Source of the DNA: a virus
Direction: 5' to 3' (one strand)
IMG/VR virus record: IMGVR_UViG_3300021061_000036
Location: 1-38,687 of that record
Length of the DNA stretch: 38,687 nucleotides
The notes under the pieces were generated by a model. That model worked only from the letters and a program-made list of their open reading frames with translations. It was not told the DNA's origin and did not search any database. Position numbers and translations under genes: made by a program. This document shows, piece after piece, positions 22,696-29,161 of this stretch (the first letter of the stretch is position 1; each line of letters starts with the position of its first letter).

Positions 22696-22914
22696 ATGCA
22701 CTCCCTCTCATACCTAGACTCTCTTATTCCTCTATCTAAAGAGGATAAGGTACAGACCCCTGAGCTACGTGAGGCCTTGAAGAGCCTCTTACCCCACGTA
22801 ACCAACAGAGCCTTCCTGGATAACTTCTGGGACGCAGCAGGAGCGAGCTGCGCGGTCGGGCGCTCACAGGGGATGCGAGCCGCTATAAATGGAATTCGGC
22901 GGCACCTGAAATAG
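22696..22914 (+). CDS. possible small plus-strand gene between minus-strand genes
   Basis: 72 codons from ATG 22696. The product looks like a compact helical protein: TPELREALKSLLPHVTNRAF, LDNFWDAAGASCAVGRSQGM and INGIRRHLK. The opposite strand also has an open frame here (22680-22949) that would overlap the methyltransferase stop by ATGA, but its product is a basic, irregular sequence. I prefer the plus-strand reading from amino-acid pattern alone; no good ribosome-binding site is seen. The choice is uncertain. Confidence 0.45.
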   Translation: MHSLSYLDSLIPLSKEDKVQTPELREALKSLLPHVTNRAFLDNFWDAAGASCAVGRSQGMRAAINGIRRHLK

Positions 22915-22945
22915 CCGTGGAGAAGCTTGGGAAGCTTACGGCGGG

Positions 22946-24106
22946 TCATGCTGCCTCCGCTCGCGTCTGGAGCGCTTCCACGGCGGCGATACGCTGGCCT
23001 ATCCACCTCACCACCGGCACAGCCATGCTGTTGCCGAGCATCTTGTAGCGAGGCCCGTCAGCCATGAGCTTGCCGCGATAGGGGACTAGGGTGAAGTCCG
23101 GCGGAAACCCTTGAAGGCGTTCGCACTCACGGGGGGTAAGGCGACGAACGGCTGACGCAGTCGCAATGCCGTTGTGCCGGCGACTTCCCATGTTAGCGTC
23201 TAGCGTGGCGTGGGTTTCAACCTCGCGAACACCACTCTGCGAGCTTTGGAAGGCAACGTAGTTCTGCTGCTGCGCGCCAGCATCCGCTGCTATCGCGCCG
23301 ACGATCTGCCCATCCCCCCCAATCTGCCGCACCTCGGATCGACTATTCTGGGTGAAGGCGAGCACAGTGCTGTTCGGGTCGGTGTTCGTGTCCAGAGCGC
23401 CTGTGATTTCCCCTGTTTCCCAAGCCCCGCAGTTGCCGCTCGTTTGAAAGGCTGTGGCGACTAAGCCGCCATCGCAGTCGAAGTCGGTTCCGAGGCCACC
23501 GCCTGCAGAGCGGCGGCTAGGGATGGTGGGAGCTGCTTGCCCCTTTTCTCGGCGCGGCGCAGGATGCCCTTGCAAGCTGTGGCGCTCAAATAATACCGCT
23601 GCGGCACGTCGCCAGTCTCCAAGATGTCCGACAAGGAAGACGCGGCGGCGGCGCTGTGGAACTCCAAAGTGCTGAGCGTCAAGAACTCGGTAGGCGAACC
23701 CATACCCGAGTTCGACCAGGCCCCCGAGTATGGAACCAAAGTCCCTTCCTCCGTTCGACGACAGGACGCCGGGGACGTTCTCCCAAACCAGCCATCTGGC
23801 CCGCGTCCGGTCAGCAAGCCTAAGAAACTCGAGCGCCAGGTTGCCACGGTCGTCATCCAAGCCTCCTCGGAGGCCTGCAACGCTGAAGGATTGGCAGGGG
23901 GTGCCTCCGACAAGAAGGTCAATTGGCCCATATTCGTCGCCTTGAATGGTGGTGAAGTCGCCGTGCAGCGGGACGTGCGGATAGTGGTGAGCGAGAACGG
24001 CTCGCGGCGCTGCATCGATTTCCGAGAAGAACGCGGGCTCAAAGCCCAAGCCATGCCAGCCCATCGTTATGGCTTCGATGCCGGCGCAGACGGAGCCGTA
24101 TTTCAC
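22946..24106 (-). CDS. DNA (cytosine-5-)-methyltransferase, orphan
   Basis: 386 residues from GTG 24106, with GGAG seven bases upstream. The C5-methyltransferase motifs are in order: YGSVCAGIEAITMGWHGLGF (I, SAM binding), GGTPCQSFSVAG (IV, with the catalytic PCQ Cys), WENVPGVLSSNGG (VI, ENV), FGVPQRRRRVFLVG (VIII), then a variable target-recognition region of about 140 residues. RRLTPRECERLQGFP (IX) and YKMLGNSMAVPVV (X) follow. No restriction enzyme gene is adjacent, so it probably protects phage DNA from host restriction or marks it. It lies immediately beside attP, a usual place for late-acquired genes. Confidence 0.93.
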   Translation of the reverse strand: MKYGSVCAGIEAITMGWHGLGFEPAFFSEIDAAPRAVLAHHYPHVPLHGDFTTIQGDEYGPIDLLVGGTPCQSFSVAGLRGGLDDDRGNLALEFLRLADRTRARWLVWENVPGVLSSNGGRDFGSILGGLVELGYGFAYRVLDAQHFGVPQRRRRVFLVGHLGDWRRAAAVLFERHSLQGHPAPRREKGQAAPTIPSRRSAGGGLGTDFDCDGGLVATAFQTSGNCGAWETGEITGALDTNTDPNSTVLAFTQNSRSEVRQIGGDGQIVGAIAADAGAQQQNYVAFQSSQSGVREVETHATLDANMGSRRHNGIATASAVRRLTPRECERLQGFPPDFTLVPYRGKLMADGPRYKMLGNSMAVPVVRWIGQRIAAVEALQTRAEAA

Positions 24107-24125
24107 GCGAACGCTCCACGAACAT

Positions 24126-24166
24126 CGTGTGCCCGAAATTGTGACTCTCGTGTGCCGCCGTGTGCC
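24126..24166 (+). other. attP arm: CGTGTGCC repeats (left cluster)
   Basis: CGTGTGCC occurs at 24126-24133, 24149-24156 and 24159-24166. The first is followed after four bases by ATTGTGAC (24138-24145), exactly as in the right arm copy. Such clustered direct repeats beside a recombination core are expected for integrase arm-type sites; binding is inferred. Confidence 0.55.
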
Positions 24167-24233
24167 CGATGGCTCCGCTTTGTTCCGGATTGCCGAAACG
24201 GCCCAATCGCTGTAACCCGCAGAAATCCTAGGA

Positions 24234-24274
24234 GACCCCGTAGCTCAGCAGGATAGAGCATCAGATTCCTAATC
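24234..24274 (+). other. attP core: 5' half of a tRNA-Arg(CCT) gene
   Basis: The 41 bases read as the first half of a tRNA. They comprise acceptor strand GACCCCG, TA, D-stem GCTC, loop AGCAGGATA, D-stem GAGC, A, anticodon stem TCAGA, loop TTCCTAA with anticodon CCT, and TC. After that the sequence no longer matches a tRNA and no T-arm or acceptor 3' strand follows. Half a tRNA beside a tyrosine integrase is the standard sign of an attachment site, here probably crossing over at the anticodon loop. The stop codon of the minus-strand XRE gene lies inside it. Confidence 0.75.
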
Positions 24275-24499
24275 ATCTGCTTTTTCCCTTGATTCTGCGC
24301 TTTTTGCGCGTCGTGTGCCACGGATTGTGACTAAAAGCAGTTCGATGGCCACAGAAGCAGGGCCGCTGACAGGCGTTTCGCCTTGTTCCCAACGGCGCAC
24401 CTGACGCTCGCCATTCGGCCCCATACGGAGGCGCGCAGCAAGCTCAGCTTGTGAAAGACCAAGCCTCTGACGCGCTTCCCTGACTTCGGTAGGGGTCAT
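24269..24499 (-). CDS. XRE-type helix-turn-helix regulator
   Basis: 76 residues; ATG 24499 overlaps the upstream stop. EVREARQRLGLSQAELAARL is a typical first half of an XRE/Cro helix-turn-helix, followed by RQVRRWEQGETPVSGPASVA. This is the variant in which the recognition helix is short and ends in W-x-x-G. It is the last gene of the leftward operon, and its stop lies in the attP core, so integration changes what lies beyond its 3' end. It may control integrase or the adjacent methyltransferase. Confidence 0.82.
   Translation of the reverse strand: MTPTEVREARQRLGLSQAELAARLRMGPNGERQVRRWEQGETPVSGPASVAIELLLVTIRGTRRAKSAESREKADD
24312..24331 (+). other. attP arm: right copy of the 20-bp repeat
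   Basis: CGTGTGCC, four bases, ATTGTGAC: the same 20-base plan as 24126-24145 with 16 fixed positions identical, in the same orientation, on the other side of the tRNA half. Probable arm-type integrase binding site. Confidence 0.55.
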
Positions 24500-24729
24500 T
24501 TGCTAATTGGCTCAACGATCACGCTGATGACGCGCACGGTCTCACCAGTCTCGCGGTCGATCAGATCTTTCCCAATCTTGCGACGCTCGCCGATGGCGTG
24601 CATTTCAGCTGTCTGTTCGCTGCGGGTCTGATGAGTGCGAACCTTGCCGCAGGCATAGCTTGTGATGACCTGATGGGTCTTCGGCGCTGCAAGAGCGGAG
24701 TTGATAAGGTCCATCGCGTTCATCTTCAT
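24496..24729 (-). CDS. hypothetical protein between integrase and XRE regulator
   Basis: 77 residues from ATG 24729, GGGAGA upstream. It is basic and probably mixed alpha/beta: MDLINSALAAPKTHQVITSY, then KVRTHQTRSEQTAEMHAIGE and a C-terminal strand ETGETVRVISVIVEPIS. It starts 18 bases after the integrase stop and overlaps the XRE gene by four bases. No family recognised. Confidence 0.68.
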   Translation of the reverse strand: MKMNAMDLINSALAAPKTHQVITSYACGKVRTHQTRSEQTAEMHAIGERRKIGKDLIDRETGETVRVISVIVEPISK

Positions 24730-24747
24730 TCTCCCGTGTCCGGTGGG

Positions 24748-25782
24748 TCACTGACCCGATGCACTCTTGTCGGACATTTTGTCCGGTTTGTCAAGCGTCA
24801 AAGTTGTCGAAACGCGGTCAAATGCGGTCACGGCCTCGTCAGGTTTGATGTGCGCGTACCGCATCGTCATGCTGATGCTGGAGTGCCCCAGAGCCTCACA
24901 GACATCAGCAATATCAGCGCCCGCCTGACGCGCCCATGATGCGAAGGTGTGACGCAGGTCGTGAAACTTGAAGTTCTCGATCTCCGCAGTCTCAAGCGCC
25001 TTTTCCCAACGCTTCCTGAAATTGGTGGTGTCGAACACCTTGCCCCTGCGCTTGTCAGCTGGCGTGGTGGATAGCATCGCCATCAGTACGGGCGTAATCC
25101 GCACGGTGTGCTCCTTGCCGCCCTTAATGCCGAGCAGGATCAACTTGCGGTCGAGCTTGATTTGCTTCCAGTCTAGATTGAGCACGTTGGCCTTGCGAAG
25201 CCCCGTCAGCACCGCGCAGAGCATAATAGGCACCAAGCGAGGTTCGGCCGCCTTCAGCGCCTCCCATTCCTCGATCGACAGGAACCTCTTTCGCCATGCG
25301 GCCTCCTTCGCTTTCAGCTTCTTCCAGGGGATCGCCGGTAGCGGCTGGGCGTGAAGCTCATGGCAATGCTCCAGAGCCGCCCGCAGCATGGCAAAGTCCC
25401 TGTTGACAGTCCGCTCTTCAATCTTCCGGCCTGGCGGTGGAGATGCGCGGCGTTTTGCGCGGTAGTCGATAAGCTTGTTCGCAGTGAGCTCGGTGACGGG
25501 AGTGTCGGCGCCGATGATGTCGGACAGGCATTCGAACTGCTTGAACACCGTACGCCACCCTCTCTGGTGCTTCCCTTTTGCTTCCCAGTAGGTTCCGAGG
25601 ATCTGGCGCAATGGCCAGACGGGCACCTGCTTGAAAGATTGCCGCGCCTTATGCTTTTCGTCTTCCTCGACTAGCTTGGCTTTTGAGAGCGTAGTCTCGC
25701 CCGTGCTGCCTCGAAATCGCTGACCGTTGATGGTGAAGCTGTACCAGAGGTACGGCGAGCCCTTCCGCGGCTTGCATGACAT
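24748..25782 (-). CDS. int: tyrosine-type phage integrase
   Basis: 344 residues. The N-terminal arm-binding part (KGSPYLWYSFTINGQRFRGS) is followed by a core-binding SAM-like domain (about 80-150) and the catalytic domain. Visible catalytic features are the first Arg in LTGLRKANVLNLDW, a Lys-containing beta turn around GGKEHTV, HDLRHTFASW with the His-x-x-Arg pair, LGHSSISMTMRYAH with the conserved His, and the nucleophile Tyr. It would integrate the phage at the adjacent attP with a host tRNA-Arg. The start overlaps the excisionase-like gene by 112 bases, a long overlap for this operon. Confidence 0.95.
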   Translation of the reverse strand: MSCKPRKGSPYLWYSFTINGQRFRGSTGETTLSKAKLVEEDEKHKARQSFKQVPVWPLRQILGTYWEAKGKHQRGWRTVFKQFECLSDIIGADTPVTELTANKLIDYRAKRRASPPPGRKIEERTVNRDFAMLRAALEHCHELHAQPLPAIPWKKLKAKEAAWRKRFLSIEEWEALKAAEPRLVPIMLCAVLTGLRKANVLNLDWKQIKLDRKLILLGIKGGKEHTVRITPVLMAMLSTTPADKRRGKVFDTTNFRKRWEKALETAEIENFKFHDLRHTFASWARQAGADIADVCEALGHSSISMTMRYAHIKPDEAVTAFDRVSTTLTLDKPDKMSDKSASGQ

Positions 25783-25958
25783 TGACGAGCGCCTTCTACG
25801 AACGAGTTGAGGTCATCGGGCGTGTACCTAACACAGCGCCCGTATTGGATGTAAGGAAGGTGCCCCGCCTGCCGTGCTTTGCGGAGGGTGCGGGTGCATA
25901 GCCCCAGCTTCTCTGCTGCTTGGGCCTCGGTCAGAAGGGTAACAACCTCACGCGCCAT
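25671..25958 (-). CDS. excisionase-like helix-turn-helix protein
   Basis: 95 residues from ATG 25958 (a longer frame to 26087 is open but runs through a repeat element and is unlikely). VVTLLTEAQAAEKLGLCTRT, then LRKARQAGHLPYIQYG and RCVRYTPDDLNSFVEG, matches the HTH_17/excisionase (MerR-like winged helix) family. Its basic tail overlaps the integrase start. Position directly upstream of int supports a directionality factor. A palindrome lies 33-63 bases upstream. Confidence 0.85.
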   Translation of the reverse strand: MAREVVTLLTEAQAAEKLGLCTRTLRKARQAGHLPYIQYGRCVRYTPDDLNSFVEGARQCHASRGRARRTSGTASPSTVSDFEAARARLRSQKPS

Positions 25959-25990
25959 GGGACGAGCGCCTTCGGTCAAGACGCTGCCTA

Positions 25991-26021
25991 GCATCCATGT
26001 TAGCACGCTTAGCATGGATGC
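25991..26021. promoter_or_regulatory. inverted repeat upstream of the excisionase gene
   Basis: GCATCCATG (25991-25999) is the exact complement of CATGGATGC (26013-26021); between them TTAGC occurs twice as a direct repeat. It could be an operator or an RNA hairpin for the excisionase/integrase pair. Confidence 0.5.
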
Positions 26022-26029
26022 TTGCCTTG

Positions 26030-26085
26030 GCAGCGGCTTGAGGGCGAAGCCCCGCCGGCCCGGTGCTGCGAAGCAGCAGGCGCAC
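26030..26085 (+). repeat. palindromic element, copy D (inverted, intergenic)
   Basis: Read on the minus strand it contains GCGCCT-x-CTGCTTCGCAG-x-ACCG, matching the first hairpin region of copy C, then GGCTTCGCC and AAGCCGCT as in the second part. TGCTGC and GCAGCA pair around GAA; GGGC and GCCC pair around GAA. Its orientation is opposite to copies A-C and it lies outside a convincing gene. Confidence 0.6.
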
Positions 26086-26096
26086 ATCTTCTTTCC

Positions 26097-26345
26097 TCAT
26101 CCTCCCTGTCCCTCATTAATAAGGGAACGGATGGACTTGGGTTTGGTCCAGCTAATGTCATCAACGAGCGCACACGCACCGCACATCCGCTCCCACGCCA
26201 CGGTGGTCCCAATCGTGACCTGCTTCCACGGCTGCCATCGATGTCGCTTCGGCAGCGACGGATGCTGGCCGCAACTCATCGCGGTTCCCCCCATGTAGGC
26301 TAGAGGCTGTTTGGGTTCCTCTGGCCGCCGTCTAAACTGAGCCAT
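26097..26345 (-). CDS. small hypothetical protein with Cys pairs
   Basis: 82 residues from ATG 26345. The sequence is Pro/Arg-rich at the start (FRRRPEEPKQPLAYMGG) and has a first Cys/His segment (MSCGQHPSLPKRHRWQPW), a strand (KQVTIGTTVAWERMCGACAL) and a C-terminal basic part. The Cys-x-x-x and Cys-x-x-Cys (CGAC) arrangement suggests a possible metal site. No family recognised, and no clear ribosome-binding site was seen. Confidence 0.58.
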   Translation of the reverse strand: MAQFRRRPEEPKQPLAYMGGTAMSCGQHPSLPKRHRWQPWKQVTIGTTVAWERMCGACALVDDISWTKPKSIRSLINEGQGG

Positions 26346-26382
26346 GAAATCGGGCTTCACTGTTCAGCACTCCTAAGCCCGG

Positions 26383-26610
26383 TCATGCTGGTGAACCTCC
26401 GCGTGCCATCGCCTTTCGCCACCTTGCCAAGAAGTCGGTCAGTTCTTCGCACCGTTCGACTACCGCATCCGGATAGTCCGTTTCGCTGTTGTCGCACCCA
26501 ATCTCGTCGGTCATCGCGGCGAGCAGGTTTTCGGCTTTCGTCTGAAGCGTGATGGCTCGGCGTTCCCATTGAGCAAGACGCCGCTGCGGGACTTTGATGA
26601 AATCAGTCAT
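26383..26610 (-). CDS. small helical hypothetical protein
   Basis: 75 residues from ATG 26610, overlapping the preceding stop by four bases. FIKVPQRRLAQWERRAITLQ is followed by TKAENLLAAMTDEIGCDNSE and CEELTDFLARWRKAMARGG. It is predicted to be all helix and resembles the short phage proteins that begin with a VP-x-x-x-L-x-x-W-x-R segment. Function unknown. Confidence 0.75.
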   Translation of the reverse strand: MTDFIKVPQRRLAQWERRAITLQTKAENLLAAMTDEIGCDNSETDYPDAVVERCEELTDFLARWRKAMARGGSPA

Positions 26611-26951
26611 CGCCCCTTCCCCTGTCCCTGCATGGCAACCGCAAGCGTCTGGACAGGCGAGGCGGTCCGCACGGCGTGACCTCGCTCGATCTCGATTGTT
26701 GGCCCGTAGGTTCTGAGCAACTCGTCGCGATACGACTGCCAAGTTCCCTCGATCTCAAGTGGAAAGTCCGGTCTCTGAGCTGCGACCGCCTCCCGAATGC
26801 GATCCACCGCGTCGGGTAGCTCATGCGTCCAGACGGCATGGCCGAGCACCCATTCGGCGGCCTCGTGAACTCCCGCGAAACGCTCTACGAGTGAAATCCC
26901 GCTCGCCAGGGTTCCGAGAGCAAGCGTTGAGATCGGCTTCGTCTCGCTCAT
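26607..26951 (-). CDS. hypothetical phage protein (DUF7736-like pattern)
   Basis: 114 residues from ATG 26951. The N-terminal part STLALGTLASGISLV, VHEAAEWVLGHAVWTHELPD resembles a small phage family in which EAAE-x-V-L-G-H-x-V-W/Y-T-H-E is conserved (I recall it as DUF7736; the name should be checked). A helix (AVDRIREAVAAQRPDFPLEI) and a C-terminal region follow. Both ends overlap neighbours by four bases. Function unknown. Confidence 0.75.
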   Translation of the reverse strand: MSETKPISTLALGTLASGISLVERFAGVHEAAEWVLGHAVWTHELPDAVDRIREAVAAQRPDFPLEIEGTWQSYRDELLRTYGPTIEIERGHAVRTASPVQTLAVAMQGQGKGR

Positions 26952-27139
26952 TTCCACTGTCCCTGCATGGAGGAGATTGCTGCGTCTCGACGAGCTTGCC
27001 GACACTGGTCGCAAGTGCAGCCACCAAGACACGTGCATGTTTCTCTGAAGCCGCATGAGCCGGGCTTCTGTGGAGGGTGTGCCTCAAATGGCGCCAGTGC
27101 TTCCAGTTGTGGGGATATACTGGATAGGGATGTGCTCAT
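26948..27139 (-). CDS. small cysteine-rich protein
   Basis: 63 residues from ATG 27139. A compact cluster, CGFRETCTCLGGCTCDQC (about 32-49), has seven Cys in eighteen residues, as in a zinc or iron-sulfur knuckle. The N-terminus is Ser/Pro-rich and the C-terminus basic. Start and stop overlap neighbouring genes (ATGA at both). No family recognised; metal binding is inferred from Cys spacing only. Confidence 0.72.
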   Translation of the reverse strand: MSTSLSSISPQLEALAPFEAHPPQKPGSCGFRETCTCLGGCTCDQCRQARRDAAISSMQGQWK

Positions 27140-27486
27140 TGGGCGTCTCCCTTCGGGACCGCGCCACTCAGGCTTCGCCCCGAGCCGGTTCCCGTCTCGG
27201 CCATTCGGTGAGTGTCGACTGACGCAGGAGGCCACGGCTCACCAGCATCACGCGCCAGGTCAGGAAGCTCATAGAGCATCCACGCCTCATCGTATCCGAG
27301 ATGCCCGTTAACGAAGAGACGCCCAACGAGGTCATGGCAGGGGATACACTGACGGTAGGAATTGAATTCCCCGTCTGACAATCCAGCCTCGTCATAGCTG
27401 CGCTCTCCTTTTTCTACGGCACGTCCACACGTTGCACAGAAGTGCGGTGTTCGGCGCGTGCGAAGGATTGACCGCCAGAAACTCAC
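27136..27486 (-). CDS. zinc-ribbon-like hypothetical protein with repeat-element tail
   Basis: 116 residues. FCATCGRAVEKGERSY and QCIPCHDLVGRLF give a CxxC...CxxC metal-binding plan, with LGYDEAWMLYELPDLARDAG in the second half. The last 25 residues (from HRMAETGTGSGRSLSG to GDAQ) are encoded by palindromic element B and look unrelated to the folded part. Overlaps by four bases at both ends. Function unknown. Confidence 0.78.
   Translation of the reverse strand: MSFWRSILRTRRTPHFCATCGRAVEKGERSYDEAGLSDGEFNSYRQCIPCHDLVGRLFVNGHLGYDEAWMLYELPDLARDAGEPWPPASVDTHRMAETGTGSGRSLSGAVPKGDAQ
27141..27214 (-). repeat. palindromic element, copy B
   Basis: The plus strand has GGGCGTCTCC, a short hairpin (TCCC-TTC-GGGA), ACCGCG, GGCTTCGCCCCGAGCC and GTCTCGGCCATTCGGTGA. 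It aligns with copy C through the first hairpin and with copy A through the second part. It encodes the C-terminal tail of the overlapping minus-strand gene and ends beside its stop codon. Confidence 0.75.
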
Positions 27487-27908
27487 GCCGCCTCTCCTTC
27501 GCGACGCAGGTCAGTGACATCGCAGCCTAGCCAAGAGGAAACCGTGCTCAGCGCCCAATCGATGAAGGCGGCACGCTCCGGCTCCGTCATCCGTGAGAAA
27601 GACGTGGACTCGTAGTCCTTGACCTGCTCACCGCTCGGCAGCGTCACCACACGGACAAGGCCGTAGCGGTCCTTCAGAACCTTGTGCAGCAGGTCCACGG
27701 TTAGCCCAGGTGCCTTCTCGTCCAGCATGGGAACGGCAACCCCGAGGCAGGCCCAATACAAGCCATTGCGCCTGACGTTACCCCGCATGGACTTGAACTC
27801 GATGCGGACCTGGCCTTCGATAGCTGCCAAGGCTTTCGTTGCTGCCTCGTTCGCGGGGCGAAGGCTGCCGAGCACCTTCTTAAAGAGGAGGGGAGGGGCA
27901 TCAGGCAT
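27483..27908 (-). CDS. DUF1367-like phage protein
   Basis: 141 residues from ATG 27908. FKKVLGSLRPANEAATKALA and GQVRIEFKSMRGNVRRNGLY are typical of DUF1367-like phage proteins. So is the pattern LLHKVLKDRYGLVRVV, then SFSRMTEPERAAFIDWALST. It is about the usual length. Members lie in recombination/replication operons, and the role is unknown. It overlaps the HNH/Ref-like gene by eight bases. Confidence 0.75.
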   Translation of the reverse strand: MPDAPPLLFKKVLGSLRPANEAATKALAAIEGQVRIEFKSMRGNVRRNGLYWACLGVAVPMLDEKAPGLTVDLLHKVLKDRYGLVRVVTLPSGEQVKDYESTSFSRMTEPERAAFIDWALSTVSSWLGCDVTDLRREGEAA

Positions 27909-28272
27909 CAAAGCTTTCCTTCCAGAGCCTGTCTGATTCCGCGTACAGATCCACCCCATGCACACGATAGAACCCGCCGTGGCCCAGGCGCTCTACTGAC
28001 AGCTTGCCGAAGTCGTGCTGGTGACATGCAGGACACAGAGGCACTATCCGCCGCTCCGATCGCCTCAATCGCCCGCCGTGAATGGTCGCCGTCACGTGAT
28101 GGATGGACACCGGACGTGCTCCGCAGTTGATGCAGGGCATCTCCCGCAGCCGCAGCTCGTGCCGCTTCTCCTCGGCCGTCTGCCCCGGCTTGCGGCGCGG
28201 TTGCGGGCAGCGTGACGGGTCTTTCCGCCGCGGTGTTTCGCGTTTGCGCTTCAGGGGCAAGCTTCTGAGCAT
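27901..28272 (-). CDS. HNH-type nuclease, Ref/DUF968-like
   Basis: 123 residues. A basic N-terminus is followed by PCINCGARPVSIHHVTATIH, then RRIVPLCPACHQHDFGKLSV. This gives a CxxC...HH...CxxCH plan as in HNH proteins of the P1 Ref/DUF968 group. FYRVHGVDLYAESDRLWKE at the end also fits that group, in which an F-x-x-x-x-G-x-D segment follows. Ref is a RecA-dependent nuclease; the same activity here is inference. It lies among recombination genes. Confidence 0.8.
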   Translation of the reverse strand: MLRSLPLKRKRETPRRKDPSRCPQPRRKPGQTAEEKRHELRLREMPCINCGARPVSIHHVTATIHGGRLRRSERRIVPLCPACHQHDFGKLSVERLGHGGFYRVHGVDLYAESDRLWKESFDA

Positions 28273-28286
28273 TCACGGTGCCGAAC

Positions 28287-28532
28287 CTAGAACGGCACGT
28301 CGTCGTCGAGGCCAACAGGCTCAGGCGCTCGTGACTGATGGCGAGCCTCCCCAGGCTGGCGGGGTTCAAACAGGTTCGCCACAACCCGTCCCTCTGCATC
28401 CGGAATGGGCAGGGCGTCGAACACCAGCTGCGTCCCTCCGTTGTCGTTCAGCCAAGCCGTGCCGACCTTGACCCAATAGGTGGTCCCGTCCTTCTTCTTG
28501 CGCGGGGCCATGATGTCTTTGCGAGTGCTCAT
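28287..28532 (-). CDS. small protein with SSB-like acidic C-terminal tip
   Basis: 81 residues; ATG 28532 overlaps the exonuclease stop. After a basic start (APRKKKDG) come strands YWVKVGTAWLNDNGGTQLVF and DALPIPDAEGRVVANLFEP, then a disordered linker and a final GLDDDVPF. That ending closely resembles the DDDIPF tip by which bacterial SSB recruits partners. The body is too short for a full SSB but could be a small OB-like fold. It may bind single-stranded DNA or mimic the SSB tip beside the exonuclease and annealing protein. Confidence 0.78.
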   Translation of the reverse strand: MSTRKDIMAPRKKKDGTTYWVKVGTAWLNDNGGTQLVFDALPIPDAEGRVVANLFEPRQPGEARHQSRAPEPVGLDDDVPF

Positions 28533-29161
28533 GCTGCTTCCTTCTGTTCGTAGATGTTGAGGAGGTCGGAGACGGTCGCATCGACGTCCGCCAGGAACTC
28601 GGAGACGTCGGCCTCGAGCTGTTCGATTGCTTCGTCATCACGCGGCACTCGTTGGACAAAGAGCCGCATCGCCTCGGGCAGCCGGGGATCGTAAGACACG
28701 AAGTCACACCATTGCCGGCCTGTGCAGGCCATCTGCCAAAGCATCTGCGTGACGTATTTCTCAGGCACCTTCTGCCCGAGCAGCGTGTCCAGATGGCTTG
28801 CCGTATTCGGACACTTGATTTCGACCAGGCCATCTTCACCGACCAGGCCGTCAGGAGACGCGCCGCTCATGGGGATGGTGGGGTGGTCCACAAAGGCAAC
28901 CTCCTCCACATCCACGTTCCGGCGAAACTCATAGGCGCGGCGAGCTTCTGGCTCCTTGTCTGTGCCCCATTGCATGGCCGAATTGCTGAATGTCTCAGCG
29001 GGGGTGCCAGTAAGGCGCTCGGCAATCAGGCGAGCCTTGTAGTTGGCACGGGATGCTCCCCAGCCAGACTTTGTGCGGGCAATGATGTCCGCAATGCAGG
29101 AAGCCGTTGCCTTGCCGCACCTGGCGGCGAACCACTCCGGAGACCTTTGCTCGAATGTCAT
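28529..29161 (-). CDS. lambda-exonuclease-like (YqaJ) recombination nuclease
   Basis: 210 residues. QRSPEWFAARCGKATASCIA is the standard N-terminal motif of YqaJ/lambda-Exo nucleases (S-x-E-W-x-x-x-R-x-G-x-x-T-A-S). GASPDGLVGEDGLVEIKCP carries the catalytic Asp and Glu-x-Lys. YVTQMLWQMACTGRQWCDFV follows as expected. It degrades one strand from DNA ends 5' to 3' so the annealing protein can act. It is separated from the ERF-type gene by an HNH-AP2 gene. Confidence 0.92.
   Translation of the reverse strand: MTFEQRSPEWFAARCGKATASCIADIIARTKSGWGASRANYKARLIAERLTGTPAETFSNSAMQWGTDKEPEARRAYEFRRNVDVEEVAFVDHPTIPMSGASPDGLVGEDGLVEIKCPNTASHLDTLLGQKVPEKYVTQMLWQMACTGRQWCDFVSYDPRLPEAMRLFVQRVPRDDEAIEQLEADVSEFLADVDATVSDLLNIYEQKEAA

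Noticed and set aside
22680-22949. Minus-strand frame overlapping the cytosine methyltransferase stop by ATGA
   Set aside because: The coupling is attractive, but the product is irregular and basic while the plus strand reads as a compact helical protein. Kept only as an alternative.
24234-24310. Complete tRNA-Arg gene
   Set aside because: Only the first 41 bases fit; the anticodon stem is not closed and no T-arm or 3' acceptor strand follows.
24103-24321. Minus-strand frame through attP ending in the methyltransferase start
   Set aside because: It runs across the tRNA half and arm repeats, has a low-complexity basic product and no start signal; the methyltransferase has its own ribosome-binding site.
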